A stretch of DNA of 64,000 bases, taken from positions 21,547 through 85,546 of the forward strand of contig DITN01000063.1 in NCBI GenBank assembly GCA_002422865.1. The letters run 5' to 3'. The notes under the pieces are model-generated. The model saw nothing but the letters and a program-made list of their open reading frames with translations. It ran no database searches and had not been told where the DNA came from. Below are positions 1 to 12,000 of this stretch, one piece after another. Position 1 is the first letter of the stretch; every line of letters begins with the position of its first letter. A program made the translations under genes and the position numbers. This DNA comes from Bacteroidetes bacterium UBA6183 (GTDB lineage Bacteria > Bacteroidota > Bacteroidia > UKL13-3).

Positions 1-1521
1 TGCTGTTTGGGCTGGTATTGATAAAGTGGTATCGTTGGTAAATGGAGCATTTCCATTTACTACCGGAACCGAATTTAAATCACCCAATGTAATGGCACGC
101 CAGCTGTTAAGTGTTGGATAAAGTGTAGTTGCTGCATTTAAAGAGCCAACAAAATAACTTGTTGTAGCTGTTGGCGCTGCAGGAATGTTATAGGAGTTAT
201 TGTTGATGGTATTTAATGCAGAGCCAAAGTTATATCCTGCTGGGAACAAAGCTGTAAATGCACGGAAGCCATTGAAAGTACTCGTCATTTTGTTTGAGAA
301 TATGTTATTGCGCACGGTTATGCCGTTAACAGCAGTGCTTGTAACAAAAAATGCGGTAGATGTTGGGTTAGTTGGGCTTGTTGCTGAAACATTACAATTA
401 CTAAATAAGTGAACAGAATTATATAGTACGCGGTGAGCAGTTCCAGCACTTAAACGTATACCCGATGCAATAAATGTACTGAATGATGAATAGTTAACGC
501 CTAGCATATCCCAAACCACATTGTTCATTATTAAATGGTTTGATCCTGCGGCAATGTTTATTCCGCTGGCAGCCCATCCTCCTGTGCTTAAGTTGTAAAT
601 ACGGCTAATATTATTCTGAATAATTGAAATATTATTACTTGCAGTTCCAAAAACCTCTATACCACTGCTGCTACTACCTATTGATGATCTAACATTATAA
701 ATAGTATTACCTCTAACATTACTATTAACAGCGTTTCCAATACCAATTCCTCTCCAGCGCACAAACATGTTAGTTGCATGGGAGCCTATAATATTGTTGC
801 TAATAGTAATGTTGTTTGCACTATTTCCTGTTGTGGTTGCGCCTCCTACATGTATACCTACTATGGCTCTCACAACAGTGTTATTATGTATTAGTAAATT
901 ACTGTGAAGTTCTCCTGTGCCTGTGGTACTAGGGGTGGCTGTGCCTCCGGCATAAATACCAAATTGAGCAGATGCCGAAGTTCCTGTCATATCACCATTA
1001 CCAATAATGTTACACGACCTAATTGTATCATTTGTGCAGCCAAGTCCTCCGGTTGTTGCTCCAATTAACCTAATCGCTGCGGTACCGGTTATAGTTGTAG
1101 CTGCGGTGTTTTCAAACGTCAGTGCTCGCGAACCACCCAGGTTTCCATCAATAGTTACGTTGTCTGAACCATTCAGTTCTATCAAACTCCTGGTTGCAAT
1201 AGGTGCCCCACTTACAGTATAAGTTCCGTTCGTAGTAATGTTAATTCTGGAATAGGATGCATTGCCTTGCCCACTTGCATTTAATGATGTAGGGGTAAAT
1301 GCGTTACCTTCAACAATATTGGAGGTGATGGTAGCATTAATAATACCTGTGTGTGTACCTGCATTTACTGCAGTAAAAAAGGTGTTAATTGTTAGATAAC
1401 TAGAAGTTGCCGTGCCACCTGTAGCGGTAACGGAAACCTGGCTCCATGCAGCATTTACAAGCATTAGGTATGCTGTGATTGCTAGCATTAGCTTCCTTGT
1501 GGTTTTTTGATTTGTATGCAT
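1..1521 (-). CDS. Secreted right-handed beta-helix protein, 3' part outside the window
   Basis: An uninterrupted minus-strand reading frame of 507 codons runs from an ATG at 1519-1521 off the left edge, so the C-terminus is not visible. The first 28 residues form a signal peptide with a hydrophobic core and an end like VNAAWSQ. The rest is rich in Asn, Thr, Ser and Gly and has recurring stretches such as NNITISNNIIGS, NVRGNTIYNV and ISIIQNNISRIYN, spaced like the coils of a parallel beta-helix (PbH1/NosD type). Such proteins in Bacteroidota are usually long T9SS cargo with a C-terminal sorting domain, which I infer but cannot see here. It is divergent from the response regulator at 1639, with 117 bp between them. 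Substrate and role are unknown; surface adhesion or polysaccharide binding are possible. Confidence 0.8.
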   Translation of the reverse strand, partial: MHTNQKTTRKLMLAITAYLMLVNAAWSQVSVTATGGTATSSYLTINTFFTAVNAGTHTGIINATITSNIVEGNAFTPTSLNASGQGNASYSRINITTNGTYTVSGAPIATRSLIELNGSDNVTIDGNLGGSRALTFENTAATTITGTAAIRLIGATTGGLGCTNDTIRSCNIIGNGDMTGTSASAQFGIYAGGTATPSTTGTGELHSNLLIHNNTVVRAIVGIHVGGATTTGNSANNITISNNIIGSHATNMFVRWRGIGIGNAVNSNVRGNTIYNVRSSIGSSSSGIEVFGTASNNISIIQNNISRIYNLSTGGWAASGINIAAGSNHLIMNNVVWDMLGVNYSSFSTFIASGIRLSAGTAHRVLYNSVHLFSNCNVSATSPTNPTSTAFFVTSTAVNGITVRNNIFSNKMTSTFNGFRAFTALFPAGYNFGSALNTINNNSYNIPAAPTATTSYFVGSLNAATTLYPTLNSWRAITLGDLNSVPVVNGNAPFTNDTTLSIPAQTA

Positions 1522-1638
1522 TTTTGTTTGATGTTTGTTTAATTTCGATGTGAAATTATTTTGATTCGATAACCGACCTTGTAGAACAATTACTACAATA
1601 GCGTTGTTGTTGTGTTTATTACTAAAAAATGACCTTTT

Positions 1639-2268
1639 ATGGCACGTAATATTTTACTCGCAGATGATCATGTTATCATCAGAAGGGGGCTGCGTACCCT
1701 TATTGATAATAATTTTGGAAGGTCGGAGTGGACTGAGGTAGATAGAACCAATGATGTATTGAGCGAATTACAAAAAAAATCATACACACATGCCATACTC
1801 GATATGCAGCTACTTGATGCTAATTTATTGGAAGTACTTCCTGATATCAGAAAGGTAAATCCGGATTTACCATTGATGATTTACACCATGTGTAGTGAAG
1901 ATTTGTACGCACCACGTATGTTGAAATTAGGTGTTCAAGCTTTTCTTAGTAAACAGTTGTCTGAAGAACATGTTATCAATGCCTTTGGACGTTTTTTTCA
2001 GAATAAGTGTTACTTCAGCGAGCATATTTTGTATGATGCATATGCCGATAAAATGAAGCGGGAAAATCCGATTGATGAACTTTCGGAAAGAGAATTTGCC
2101 GTATTGCAATACCTTGTTAAAGGTATTTCTGTAAAAGAAATATGCGGAATACTTGATTTAAAAACAACCACAGTGGCAACCTATAAAGCAAGAATTTTTG
2201 AAAAAACCGGTGCTGCAAGTGTTGTTGATTTGGTGCGCCTAATGGACTTATACAGCAATGAAAAGTAA
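1639..2268 (+). CDS. NarL/LuxR-family response regulator
   Basis: The 209-residue protein starts with a receiver domain (about residues 4-120). The acidic pair is in LLADDH, the likely phospho-acceptor Asp55 is in AILDMQL, and the conserved lysine is in FLSKQ. A LuxR-type helix-turn-helix follows at about residues 145-205, beginning LSEREFAVLQYL and ending VVDLVRLMDLY. It should be a DNA-binding transcription factor controlled by phosphorylation. Its last 11 bases overlap the start of the sensor kinase at 2258, so the two are translationally coupled and almost certainly cognate. The regulator precedes the kinase. Targets are not evident; the divergent beta-helix gene at 1521 is a candidate. 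Confidence 0.92.
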   Translation: MARNILLADDHVIIRRGLRTLIDNNFGRSEWTEVDRTNDVLSELQKKSYTHAILDMQLLDANLLEVLPDIRKVNPDLPLMIYTMCSEDLYAPRMLKLGVQAFLSKQLSEEHVINAFGRFFQNKCYFSEHILYDAYADKMKRENPIDELSEREFAVLQYLVKGISVKEICGILDLKTTTVATYKARIFEKTGAASVVDLVRLMDLYSNEK

Positions 2269-5200
2269 AAGCATTTCTGTCTTCATTATACTATTGTTTT
2301 GTTTGTTAAGCAATGCACTAATTGCTCAAACACAAAAGTACTTCAGTCAGCATTTAACTCAATCTGAAGGTTTGCCACAAAACAGTATTAATAAGCTTGC
2401 CTTTACAAGATATGGATTTTTATGGATGGCTACCGAAGATGGCTTGGTGAGATTTGATGGCGTTAATTTTAGAATCTTCAGTATGTTTAATCAACCTGTT
2501 ATTAAAAACGACAGGTTTAAATCAATTATTAAAGATAAAAATGATGTTTTATACGTTTACAATGCTGATGGTGTAAGGTACCAGATAAACGAAAATGTAC
2601 TAGAATATAGTTTGTCAAAACCATCATTGTCTAACTTAAGTGGTCTTCATCCGGTAAACAATAACTTTGACCAAATATTGCATAGAAACAATCCTTTTAA
2701 TTTAACGCCAATAACGTCTCACATACTATCTATAAATGATAATTTGCTGCTTACATCAAGGCACAAATCAATTGTTCTGTTTCATGGTAGTAAAATTGCA
2801 GACACACTTAATTTTAAATTCACTCAAATTGCCTCGTTTTTTAAATGGGGTAGCGATAACTTTATTTTTTCTAATGATGGCATTATTTACAAGGTAGAAA
2901 TAAGTAGCACTTATAAACTATCTTTAAGAAAGATAACTTCATTCAAAAAGGAAGGTAAGGCGCTCTACAAAGTTTTTTTTAAACACAGTGGGCAGGTTTT
3001 TGTTACGCAAAACAATATTATAAATAGGTTAAGGTTACATAATGGTAAATTTACTCTTGAGCCGATATATTCATCATTAAGTAAAGATGAAATTATTACT
3101 GACATTGATTTAGAATCGGAGCGAGATATCATTGCTGTTGGTACCTTAACAAATGGTATATACCTACTACGTCCCAATTATTTTTCTTATATGCACGATC
3201 CTGATCCTGCTGCACATCATCACCAACCTGATCCTTTTTTTGCATTTACTCTTTACAACGATTCAATAATTGTAACCGCTAAAAAACAATTTTTTAAGGG
3301 TGAAATGTATCAAAGCTCAATTAATTATAACCAACCCCTCAGTCAGGAAGTACTAGACGCACACAACGGGTACGTTTTTTTTGCAAAGCAAAACGATATT
3401 ATTTCATACCATCCTGCAACCAATAGCTTTAAAAATATTTTTAAAACTACCTCCGGAGATATTAGTGTTATTAATCATTGGGGAGATACTATGTTTTGTG
3501 CCGATAGAAATTTCTTTTACATGATTTATCAAAAAAAAATCATTGTTAAAATTGAGCACAGCAATACACAAAATCAAATTAGAATAAACGATGTGTTAAA
3601 AATTCGCGATAAGATTTACCTGGCAACTTCATCCGGTTTACTATTGTATTATCAAAATAAAATTAAAAAGTACAGCGAAGATTTAAATATTAGGAGTATA
3701 AATACTTACGGTGACAAGCTATTTCTATGCACTTTTGGTAATGGAATAGTGGTTTTTGACAAAGAACAGTTTTATCAACTTAATTATGATGCATTAGGTT
3801 TAATCAGCAAATCTCATGTTACACTGTGCGATAGTATAGGTAGATTTTGGGTAGGAACAAACAATGGATTATATGTTATACATTACCGCGATGTGTTGAA
3901 AAGGCTAAAAGACTCAACCTATGCAATTAATTATATTAAGTACGATAAACAAAATGGGTTACTCAGTGCTGAGTTTAATGGCGGAAGAAGACCAAGCGCT
4001 GTAATAAATAAAAATGGGTTGTTTTATTTTTCTACCATGAGTGGAATTGTATATTTCAATCCTTATGTTCTATCTAGGGTATATAAAAACGTTCCCATTT
4101 TTGCAGATGAATATCGAATTAATGATAAGCCTGTTATATACGATGGAAAGGAAATTAATATTTCTCGTGATGGAAATAAGAGTTTGCTCAAAATTCAGTT
4201 TGCAACACCGTATTGGAAAAACAAAGAAAATGAAGTGCTATTTTATGAGGTAATTGGCCCTTTATCATACAGTGGTCGTATTTCGCTATCAAGACCAATT
4301 ATAAACATTAGCTACTTGCCTTCTGGCCGATATCGAATATTGGTAACTAAAACCAATAGCTTTGATGACCAAATTCAGCAGATTAAATTTGACGTTAATA
4401 TAGAAGAAGAATATTACGAATCTTGGTGGTTTTGGATTTTAATTGTTACGCTAGTGGCTGGGCTATTAATTTTTTCGGTGTACTTGTATAACCTTTCATT
4501 GTTAAGACAAAAGTACATGTTGGAGTCTGTTGTAAAACGCAGAACACAAGATCTTGAAATTTCTAATCAAATGTTACTTGCTTCTGAACGTGAACTTAGA
4601 CAAACTGTAACCGTAAAAAGTAAATTAGTTTCTATCATTTCACATGATATTGTTACGCCTCTTAAATTCATGTCTATGGTTACTCAATCTAACTTAGACA
4701 AAGAACCTGATGTTAAGGGTTTATTAACTGATGTACAAATTACAACAGGAAGACTTTATCAAAATGCACAGAATATTTTAAATTGGATAAAGTATCAAGA
4801 TAAAAGGATTACACCAGTGTATGAATTTGTTTCGTTGTATGCTTTGGTGCAGAGTATTGAAGATTTGTTGCATCAAGCAATTCAGCTCAATAAGAATGAA
4901 TTTGTAAATCATATTGATCCGGATGTTATTATTAAAACAGATAAAACCATCATGGGGATTTTACTTCAAAATATAATTACAAACGCAGCTAAATATGTTA
5001 AAAATGGTTCGATTAGTGTTTTTTATGTAACGAAAGAAAATACCCATCAAATTAAAGTTGTTGATACAGGCGATGGTATTTCAATACAAATGCTTAATAA
5101 AATTAACCATATTATCCATTCAACGATATTACCATCTGAATTAATTACAGAAACCGATTCCTCCTCAACTGGACTTGGTTACATTATAATTAGCGAACTA

Positions 5201-5290
5201 AGTAAATTAATTAAAATAACAGTTAGGGTTGATACTATTGAAGGTGAAAGAACCACTGTAACGCTTCAATGGAACGAGTCAGTGGAGTGA
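2258..5290 (+). CDS. Sensor histidine kinase with two-component-regulator beta-propeller sensor
   Basis: The 1010-residue protein has a signal peptide ending near ALIAQ and a large periplasmic part. That part opens with a regulator-propeller blade (SEGLPQNSINKLAFTRYGFL, WMATEDGLVRFDG) and ends in a Y_Y_Y-like beta-sandwich before one transmembrane helix at about residues 720-745. A cytoplasmic coiled linker leads to a HisKA-type H-box, IISHDIVTPLKF, with His796. The ATPase domain has N box NIITNAAKYV (about 905), G1 DTGDGIS (about 935) and G2 STGLGYII. It should autophosphorylate and pass phosphate to the overlapping NarL-type regulator. Unlike the fused hybrid two-component systems common in this phylum, sensor and regulator are separate proteins. 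The ligand is unknown. Confidence 0.92.
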   Translation: MKSKSISVFIILLFCLLSNALIAQTQKYFSQHLTQSEGLPQNSINKLAFTRYGFLWMATEDGLVRFDGVNFRIFSMFNQPVIKNDRFKSIIKDKNDVLYVYNADGVRYQINENVLEYSLSKPSLSNLSGLHPVNNNFDQILHRNNPFNLTPITSHILSINDNLLLTSRHKSIVLFHGSKIADTLNFKFTQIASFFKWGSDNFIFSNDGIIYKVEISSTYKLSLRKITSFKKEGKALYKVFFKHSGQVFVTQNNIINRLRLHNGKFTLEPIYSSLSKDEIITDIDLESERDIIAVGTLTNGIYLLRPNYFSYMHDPDPAAHHHQPDPFFAFTLYNDSIIVTAKKQFFKGEMYQSSINYNQPLSQEVLDAHNGYVFFAKQNDIISYHPATNSFKNIFKTTSGDISVINHWGDTMFCADRNFFYMIYQKKIIVKIEHSNTQNQIRINDVLKIRDKIYLATSSGLLLYYQNKIKKYSEDLNIRSINTYGDKLFLCTFGNGIVVFDKEQFYQLNYDALGLISKSHVTLCDSIGRFWVGTNNGLYVIHYRDVLKRLKDSTYAINYIKYDKQNGLLSAEFNGGRRPSAVINKNGLFYFSTMSGIVYFNPYVLSRVYKNVPIFADEYRINDKPVIYDGKEINISRDGNKSLLKIQFATPYWKNKENEVLFYEVIGPLSYSGRISLSRPIINISYLPSGRYRILVTKTNSFDDQIQQIKFDVNIEEEYYESWWFWILIVTLVAGLLIFSVYLYNLSLLRQKYMLESVVKRRTQDLEISNQMLLASERELRQTVTVKSKLVSIISHDIVTPLKFMSMVTQSNLDKEPDVKGLLTDVQITTGRLYQNAQNILNWIKYQDKRITPVYEFVSLYALVQSIEDLLHQAIQLNKNEFVNHIDPDVIIKTDKTIMGILLQNIITNAAKYVKNGSISVFYVTKENTHQIKVVDTGDGISIQMLNKINHIIHSTILPSELITETDSSSTGLGYIIISELSKLIKITVRVDTIEGERTTVTLQWNESVE

Positions 5291-5599
5291 TTATGCTTTG
5301 ATTGTATTGGCATAATATAAAGGGCACTAACCATTTTCTTCAAGAATAGTTTTTTATAATGCATATCAAATGCCGATATTACATGTATATGTACCCAGCT
5401 ATATTTTTAATGTGGTTGTTTGATTTTGGATAAACCACCATTAACAGAAAATACATGAGTATGTACCCTACGGAACTAGAAAGTACTCTGATTAGTCAGC
5501 TTATGTTTGATTGCTGAAATTCTCCTCTAATTGATTTGTTCGCAAATGAAACAGAAGAGATTTGAAAGTCAAAACATTTTAAACCTAATCTTAAATTAC
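5291..5599. other. Intergenic region, 309 bp
   Basis: AT-rich spacer between the kinase and the small secreted protein. I see no convincing gene, strong terminator or consensus promoter. It presumably holds the promoter of the 5600-12405 operon. Confidence 0.5.
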
Positions 5600-6055
5600 A
5601 TGAAAAACCAATCAGTTAAACTGTTTAAAAGTTTGGTAATGGTTTTCGGTATTATGCTGTCATGCATACACGCGAAAAGCCAAACCCCCTCAGACTTTTG
5701 GGCTGCATTTGAAGCTTGTTCGCAAGTAACAGCACTTCAAAGCCATTATCCAAGCTTATCTGCAAATCAAACTCGTACCCATGCAGTAATGAATCATGGT
5801 GTTACCGTTCCAACTACGCAAGGAGTTACTTTTTCTCAAATTGCTGTTGAACTTTACGACAAAAGCACCATGTTGGGTATGGGAAAAACGCATTTTTTCT
5901 TATTCCACGATGTTAAAATTGAAGGTAGCCAAGCCATGTTTGATGTGGTTTATTACTACAATTTTAACGGTAACTACGACCAATTTGTGGCCGCTACCAT
6001 TAAGTTAACCAAAACCAATGGGGTATGGGCTGTAACCGAAACTAAAATTAACTAA
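5600..6055 (+). CDS. Small secreted protein of unknown function
   Basis: I chose the ATG at 5600 because it gives a normal signal peptide (MKNQSVKLFKSLVMVFGIML, ending near HAKSQ); the in-frame ATG 69 bp upstream would put a polar extension in front of it. The product is 151 residues. After cleavage a short domain of about 120 residues follows, with aromatic-rich strands such as FDVVYYYNFNGNYDQF and an end KTNGVWAVTETKIN, resembling a single alpha+beta domain. I do not recognise the family. The stop is 2 bases before the ATG of the giant T9SS protein at 6058, so the two form an operon. It may assist, or be co-secreted with, that protein. Confidence 0.75.
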   Translation: MKNQSVKLFKSLVMVFGIMLSCIHAKSQTPSDFWAAFEACSQVTALQSHYPSLSANQTRTHAVMNHGVTVPTTQGVTFSQIAVELYDKSTMLGMGKTHFFLFHDVKIEGSQAMFDVVYYYNFNGNYDQFVAATIKLTKTNGVWAVTETKIN

Positions 6056-6057
6056 TT

Positions 6058-9000
6058 ATGAAAACACAAATACAAAAATTAGCTAATTTAAAAAACGTAC
6101 TGACATTGGTTGTTGGTTTGTTTACGTTAAGTGTTTCTGCTCAGGTTAAAGTACTTAACAATGGTTATTTACGTATGGGTAATGGAAATGAAAACTCCAT
6201 TAACGCATACGGTAATGTGCAACAACCTTTTTATTTTGACGGTGTTTCAAGCACATGGAGAAAGTTAACTTACTCTACTTATCCATTGGATATTGCAGTT
6301 GCAGTTGGTGGTGATAAAACCAATAATTGGAACATCAACGGAACTATTGTTGTTAATCCTTTATTGTCAGGTCAAGTAATTGATTACTCGGGTTACATGG
6401 CAACCAGTGCAACTACAGGTTGGGGTGTTGTTAAATCAACAGGTACCATAAACATAGGTGGTAAACTATTATTGGTTGAACAAACGTATACTTTACCTCA
6501 AGCAAGTGGTTATATTGGTATAAAAGTAAAAGTTACCAATATTGATGCGACCTTAACAGAAAATGTTCGTGTATGGGTTGGTACCCGCGATGACTGGGTT
6601 GGTACAAGTGATCGACCAAGAAAACAAAGAGGTAACATTGTTAATGGAGCCTTTGTACAAAATACTACTACAGCACAGCAAGCTTTAGCATTAAAAATTT
6701 CTTCAGGTGCTGAAGCTGTTTTGGTTTATACCAATTCAAACCGTGGCCAAACTAGTGTAAACTCTTGTTGCAGTTTTGAATATGCAATGAATACGAATCC
6801 TGCTACTTCTACATTTGATATTACTAACGATGGGTCGTATGCATTTTACATGCGTTTAAACGATTTAGCTCCAAACGCAAGTGATGAGTTTACTTGGTAC
6901 TATGCAGCAGGTTCTTTGGCTAATATTGATAATATTATTAACGAAGTAGCTCAAGCATCGGGTAGTGTACAAAACATTACCTGTAATACTGCCACATACA
7001 ACGCAACTGCAACAGCAAATGGAACAGGCTATTGGATGGCAGTACCACAAGGCTCAGCAGCTCCAACTGCAGCACAAATTAAAGCAGGCTTAAGTTATGG
7101 CTCAGTAAATGTTGCTGGCACTGGCGCTTTTGGCAATGGTGCAATGACAGCCAACACACAACGTGGGTTTAACATTACCGGCTTAAATCAAGCAACTAAT
7201 TATACTGTTTATTTTGTGCATGAAGATGCAACACCTCAGTTTTCTTCTGTAATTAGCAGCAATTTCACTACTGTTAATCCAACAGCGGCTATAACTGCAT
7301 CGGGTAATACAACGTTTTGTAATGGTGGTTCTATCACCCTTAATGCTACAAGCGGTTCAGGATTAACTTATCAATGGAATAACTTAAGTGGTGCTATAGG
7401 CGGTGCAACAAATGCTACGTACTCTGCATCAACCACAAATGCATACACCGTTACAATTGGTAGGATGGGTTGTCCTAATTTTACATCGGCAGCAACTCAA
7501 GTTACAGTTAATTCAAATCCTACTGTAAATGCTACTGCCAATAATGGAGTTGCCGTTGGACAAACATTAACTTTATCTGCATCAGGTGCTACTACTTATT
7601 CTTGGAGTGGTCCTAACGGATTTACATCAAACCAAGCTAACCCTACTATTAATAATGTAAGTATAGCAGCAGCCGGTACATACACTGTTGTTGGTACTGC
7701 TAATGGATGTAGTGCTTCGGCTAATACCTCTGTAGTAATTAATCAACCTGCTAAAGCCTTACATTTTGATGGGGTTGATGACTGGGTTAATGTAACAAAT
7801 ATGCCGGCTATTAATGCTATACCAGTTACATTAGAAGCATACGTTAAACCGGAGATGAGAACAGAAAATACCAACTTTTATCCGAATAACATTTTAAGTA
7901 ATGACGTACCAGGTAGCTACGGCTTAGGTATGGGTATTAACATCAATAGCTATGGTTCACAAATTACAATCGAGTATAAAAATGGTTTCAGAAGTTTTTA
8001 TGATAACACAATTGTAGCCGGACAATGGGTACATATTGCTGTTGTATATACTAATGGTAAAGTAGAGACCTACATTAATGGGGTTTTAAAAGATGTGGTT
8101 AATCACAACCAAGCTCCATTAAACGGTAATACCAATATGTTTATTGGTAGACACAACGATGATGCTGGTTACGGAACCCGCAGATTCTTTAAAGGTACTA
8201 TTGATGAGGTACGTGTTTGGAACCGTGCATTATGTGCACAAGAAATTACTTCACAATACGCTTGCCAATTGAATGGCGCAGGTAATGGATTGTTTGCCAA
8301 CTATAATTTTGATAATGGATTGGCAGGTGCTAACAATGCCGGTGTAACTTTATTAAATGATACCACCAGCAATAATGGTAATGGAATATTAAACAATTTT
8401 GCTTTAAGCGGTAATACCTCTAACTGGATTTTACAAGGTGGAACAAATGGTGTTTGTGCCAATTATATTGTAGGTGATGTTAATGTAAAAGGTAACAACA
8501 CTACAATTTACGATGGTACAACAGCGTTAACTACAGCTAACTTTACCAATATGGGTTCAGCTATTTTAGGCAATGCAGTTACCAAAATATTTACCATCGA
8601 AAATACAGGTACAGGTTCATTAAATATTAACAACATTAACTTTACAGGAACCAATGCTGCTGATTTTTCAGTTAGTGGAATTACATTACCAGCTACACTT
8701 GCTGCAGGAACTTCTGCTAACATTACAGTAAGCATGAACGCAAGTTCAGTAGGAACTCGTAACGCAACAATTAACATTACAACTGATGATTGCGATGAGA
8801 CTGTTTACAACTTTAATGTATCTGCACAAATTAGCTGTTCACCAGTTGCTATCAGCAATTGTCCTCAAACACAATACGAGCAAATTTATGCTGATTCAAA
8901 CAACTGTTCTGCAGTATTTACTTACTTACCAACCATAACTGGAACTAATGCTACTGCAAGCTATACCTTTAGCGGTGCAACTACTGCAAGTGGGGCCGGA

Positions 9001-12000
9001 ACAGGAAGCGGTTCAAGATTTAATGTTGGACAAACTACTGTAACGATAAATGTTACGGGAACTTGTGGAACTGCATCATGCAGCTTTGTGGTAACTGTTG
9101 TAGATAATATTGCACCAAAGGCAATATCAAAAAATGCAACTGTATACTTAAACGCAGCTGGTACTGCTAATGTAACTCCTGTTGATATTAATAACAACAG
9201 CTCTGACAATTGCGGAACTGTTACTTTATCTATGAGCCAAACCGGAACTATTTGTGGTTTTGCTACAGAAGGTCAAAATGTAACTTTAACTGCTCCTGCA
9301 GGTGCCGTAATAACTTCAATTGATTTTGCAAGTTATGGCACGCCAAATGGCTCTTGCAATAATTACACGCAGGGATGGTGTCATGCAACAAATAGCAAAA
9401 CAATTGTTGAAGGATATGCATTGAATCAAAACTCAGTTACTATTCCAGCAACAAATGGTGTATTTGGAGATCCTTGTGGTGGAACAGTAAAACGTTTATA
9501 CATTCAAGCCACATGGACAGGAACTGGTTCGTCTAGTACATTTAATTGTGCAAAAGTTGGAAACAATGCTGTTAACTTAATTGTAACTGATGCTAATGGA
9601 AACGTAGCTACTGCTCCGGCAACAGTAACAGTTATTGATACCATCAAACCTAATGCAGTTGCGCAAAACATTACTGTAAATTTAGGTACCAGTGGTACAG
9701 CTTCTATTACAGCTTCGCAAATAAATAATGGTTCAACTGATAACTGCTCAATTTCTTCTATTGCAATTGATAAAACTAACTTTAGCTGTGCTGATTTAAC
9801 CTTCAACACGATTACACAAGTTTTACCAACCAATACTTCTTGGACAGTAAGTTCAACCATTACTCCATTTATACCTGCATGCGGTCAGCCATTTGTTGGC
9901 GTGAGTTCATTACCTGCTGCATCAACATTTACTGTTACTCCATCGTTAAATGCATATGTAACCACTATTATACCGGGTACACAAGCATTGTTCTCTGAGA
10001 ATAACATTAGATATTTCAAAAAATCATTCTACTTAAGCAGCTTACATGATATTAATGCTGAATTTTTGGCAAGTGTTGATAACACCGTTCAAATTTGGAT
10101 TAATGGAGTTGCTGTAGCATTAGAGAGAGATTTTGACATGGCTAACTTCAGTGATAATATTTATCATCGCTTGGTGCTAGGCGCTAATGGTGTCAATACC
10201 AATGGTGGTGCAGGTTATCAAACCTTTGATGTAGTGAACAGCGTGACCGCATCAAACTTATTTGTGGTTGGTAACAACGAAATTGTTTTAGCTATTGCAA
10301 ACTGTTCAGGAACTGATCGCGGTAATATTAGTTTTAAAGCAACCATTACCAACAAAGCTCCTGCAACACTTCCTGTAAACTTAACTGTAACAGATGCAAG
10401 TAACAATGTTTCAACTGCCAATGCACTTGTAACTGTAATTGATGCTATTGCTCCGGTTATTACCTGCCCTGCTAATATCGCTGTGTTTGCTACAAGTGCA
10501 GCGGGTGCTGTAGTCAATTATGCATTGCCTACTGCTACTGATAACTGTACTGCTACAGTAAGTTTAGTTTCTGGTTTAGCAAGCGGTGCTACATTCCCAT
10601 TAGGTACATCAACTATAACTTACCAAGCAAAAGATCAATCAGGTAATACAACTACTTGCTCGTTTAATGTAACGGTAACAGGTGTTGCTCCGGTTATTGT
10701 ATCTCCGGGTAATATTACAGTTAACAACCAACCTAATACTTGTGGTGCAAATGTAAATTACACAGCAACTGAAACTACCGGTATTCCTGCCTCAACCATT
10801 ACTTACTCAATTGCTCCAGGTAGTAACTTTGCTGTAGGTACTGTTCAGGTAACTGCAACTGCAACTAATCCGGTTGGTACATCAAGTACTACATTTAGTG
10901 TAACCGTAGTTGATAATCAAGCACCAAACGCAGTAGCACAAAATGTAACCATTCAATTAGATGCCAATGGAGCTGCTTCAACAACAGCAACAGCGGTTAA
11001 CAACGGTTCATCAGATAATTGCGGAGTTGCTTCAGTAAGCTTAAGCAAAACTTCATTTGATTGCTCAAACGTTGGTAACAACAATGTAACTTTAACAGTA
11101 ACGGATGTAAACGGAAACGTATCAACTGCTAATTCAGTAGTAACAGTTCAAGATAACATTGCACCAACAGCAGTAGCACAAAATGTAACCATCCAGTTAG
11201 ATGCTAACGGTGCTGCTTCAACAACAGCAACAGCGGTTAACAATGGTTCATCAGATAATTGCGGAGTTGCTTCAGTAAGCTTAAGCAAAACTTCATTTGA
11301 TTGCTCAAACGTTGGTAACAACAATGTAACTTTAACAGTAACGGATGTAAACGGAAACGTATCAACTGCTAATTCAGTAGTAACTGTTCAAGACAACATT
11401 GCACCAAACGCAGTAGCACAAAATGTAACTGTAACTTTGGTTAATGGTGGTGCTTCGGTAACTGCAGCAATGGTAAACAATGGTAGCTACGACAATTGTG
11501 GAATTGCAAACTTATCAGTATCGCCAAGCACATTTAACTGTGGTAATATTGGTAATAACACTGTAACTTTAACCGTAACTGATGTTAACGGAAATATATC
11601 AACTACTACTTCAACTGTAAATGTTGTAGGTGTTGTACCAACATGCACTGTGGCTTCTGCTCCACGTAACAACGGTACTGTTATTGGCAACACCAATACT
11701 TTAGCAGCGGTTAACCAAATGTTTTTAGGTTATGGCGCACAAAGCATGAACATTACTTGTACAGCAACAGGTGGTGGTCCGTATACTTACAGTTGGTCGG
11801 GTTCAGGTTTAAGCAACTACAACATCGCTAATCCTGTATTTACCCCAACCGCAGGTGGTAACTATACATTAACTTGTACCATTACCAACTCATACGGATG
11901 CCAAAGCACTTGGAGCATTACCATATGTGTAATTGACGTAAGAACAAATGGTGGAAGTCCAAGCAATCCTAAAGTATTGTTATGCCACTACCCTCCAGGA

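Noticed and set aside
200..1222. Two short plus-strand frames (200-412 and 1007-1222)
   Set aside because: They are antisense shadows of the beta-helix gene, whose minus-strand frame is open and protein-like throughout.
8508..11696. Several antisense frames inside the giant secreted protein
   Set aside because: They arise from low-complexity Thr/Asn/Val codons. None has a signal peptide or a domain.
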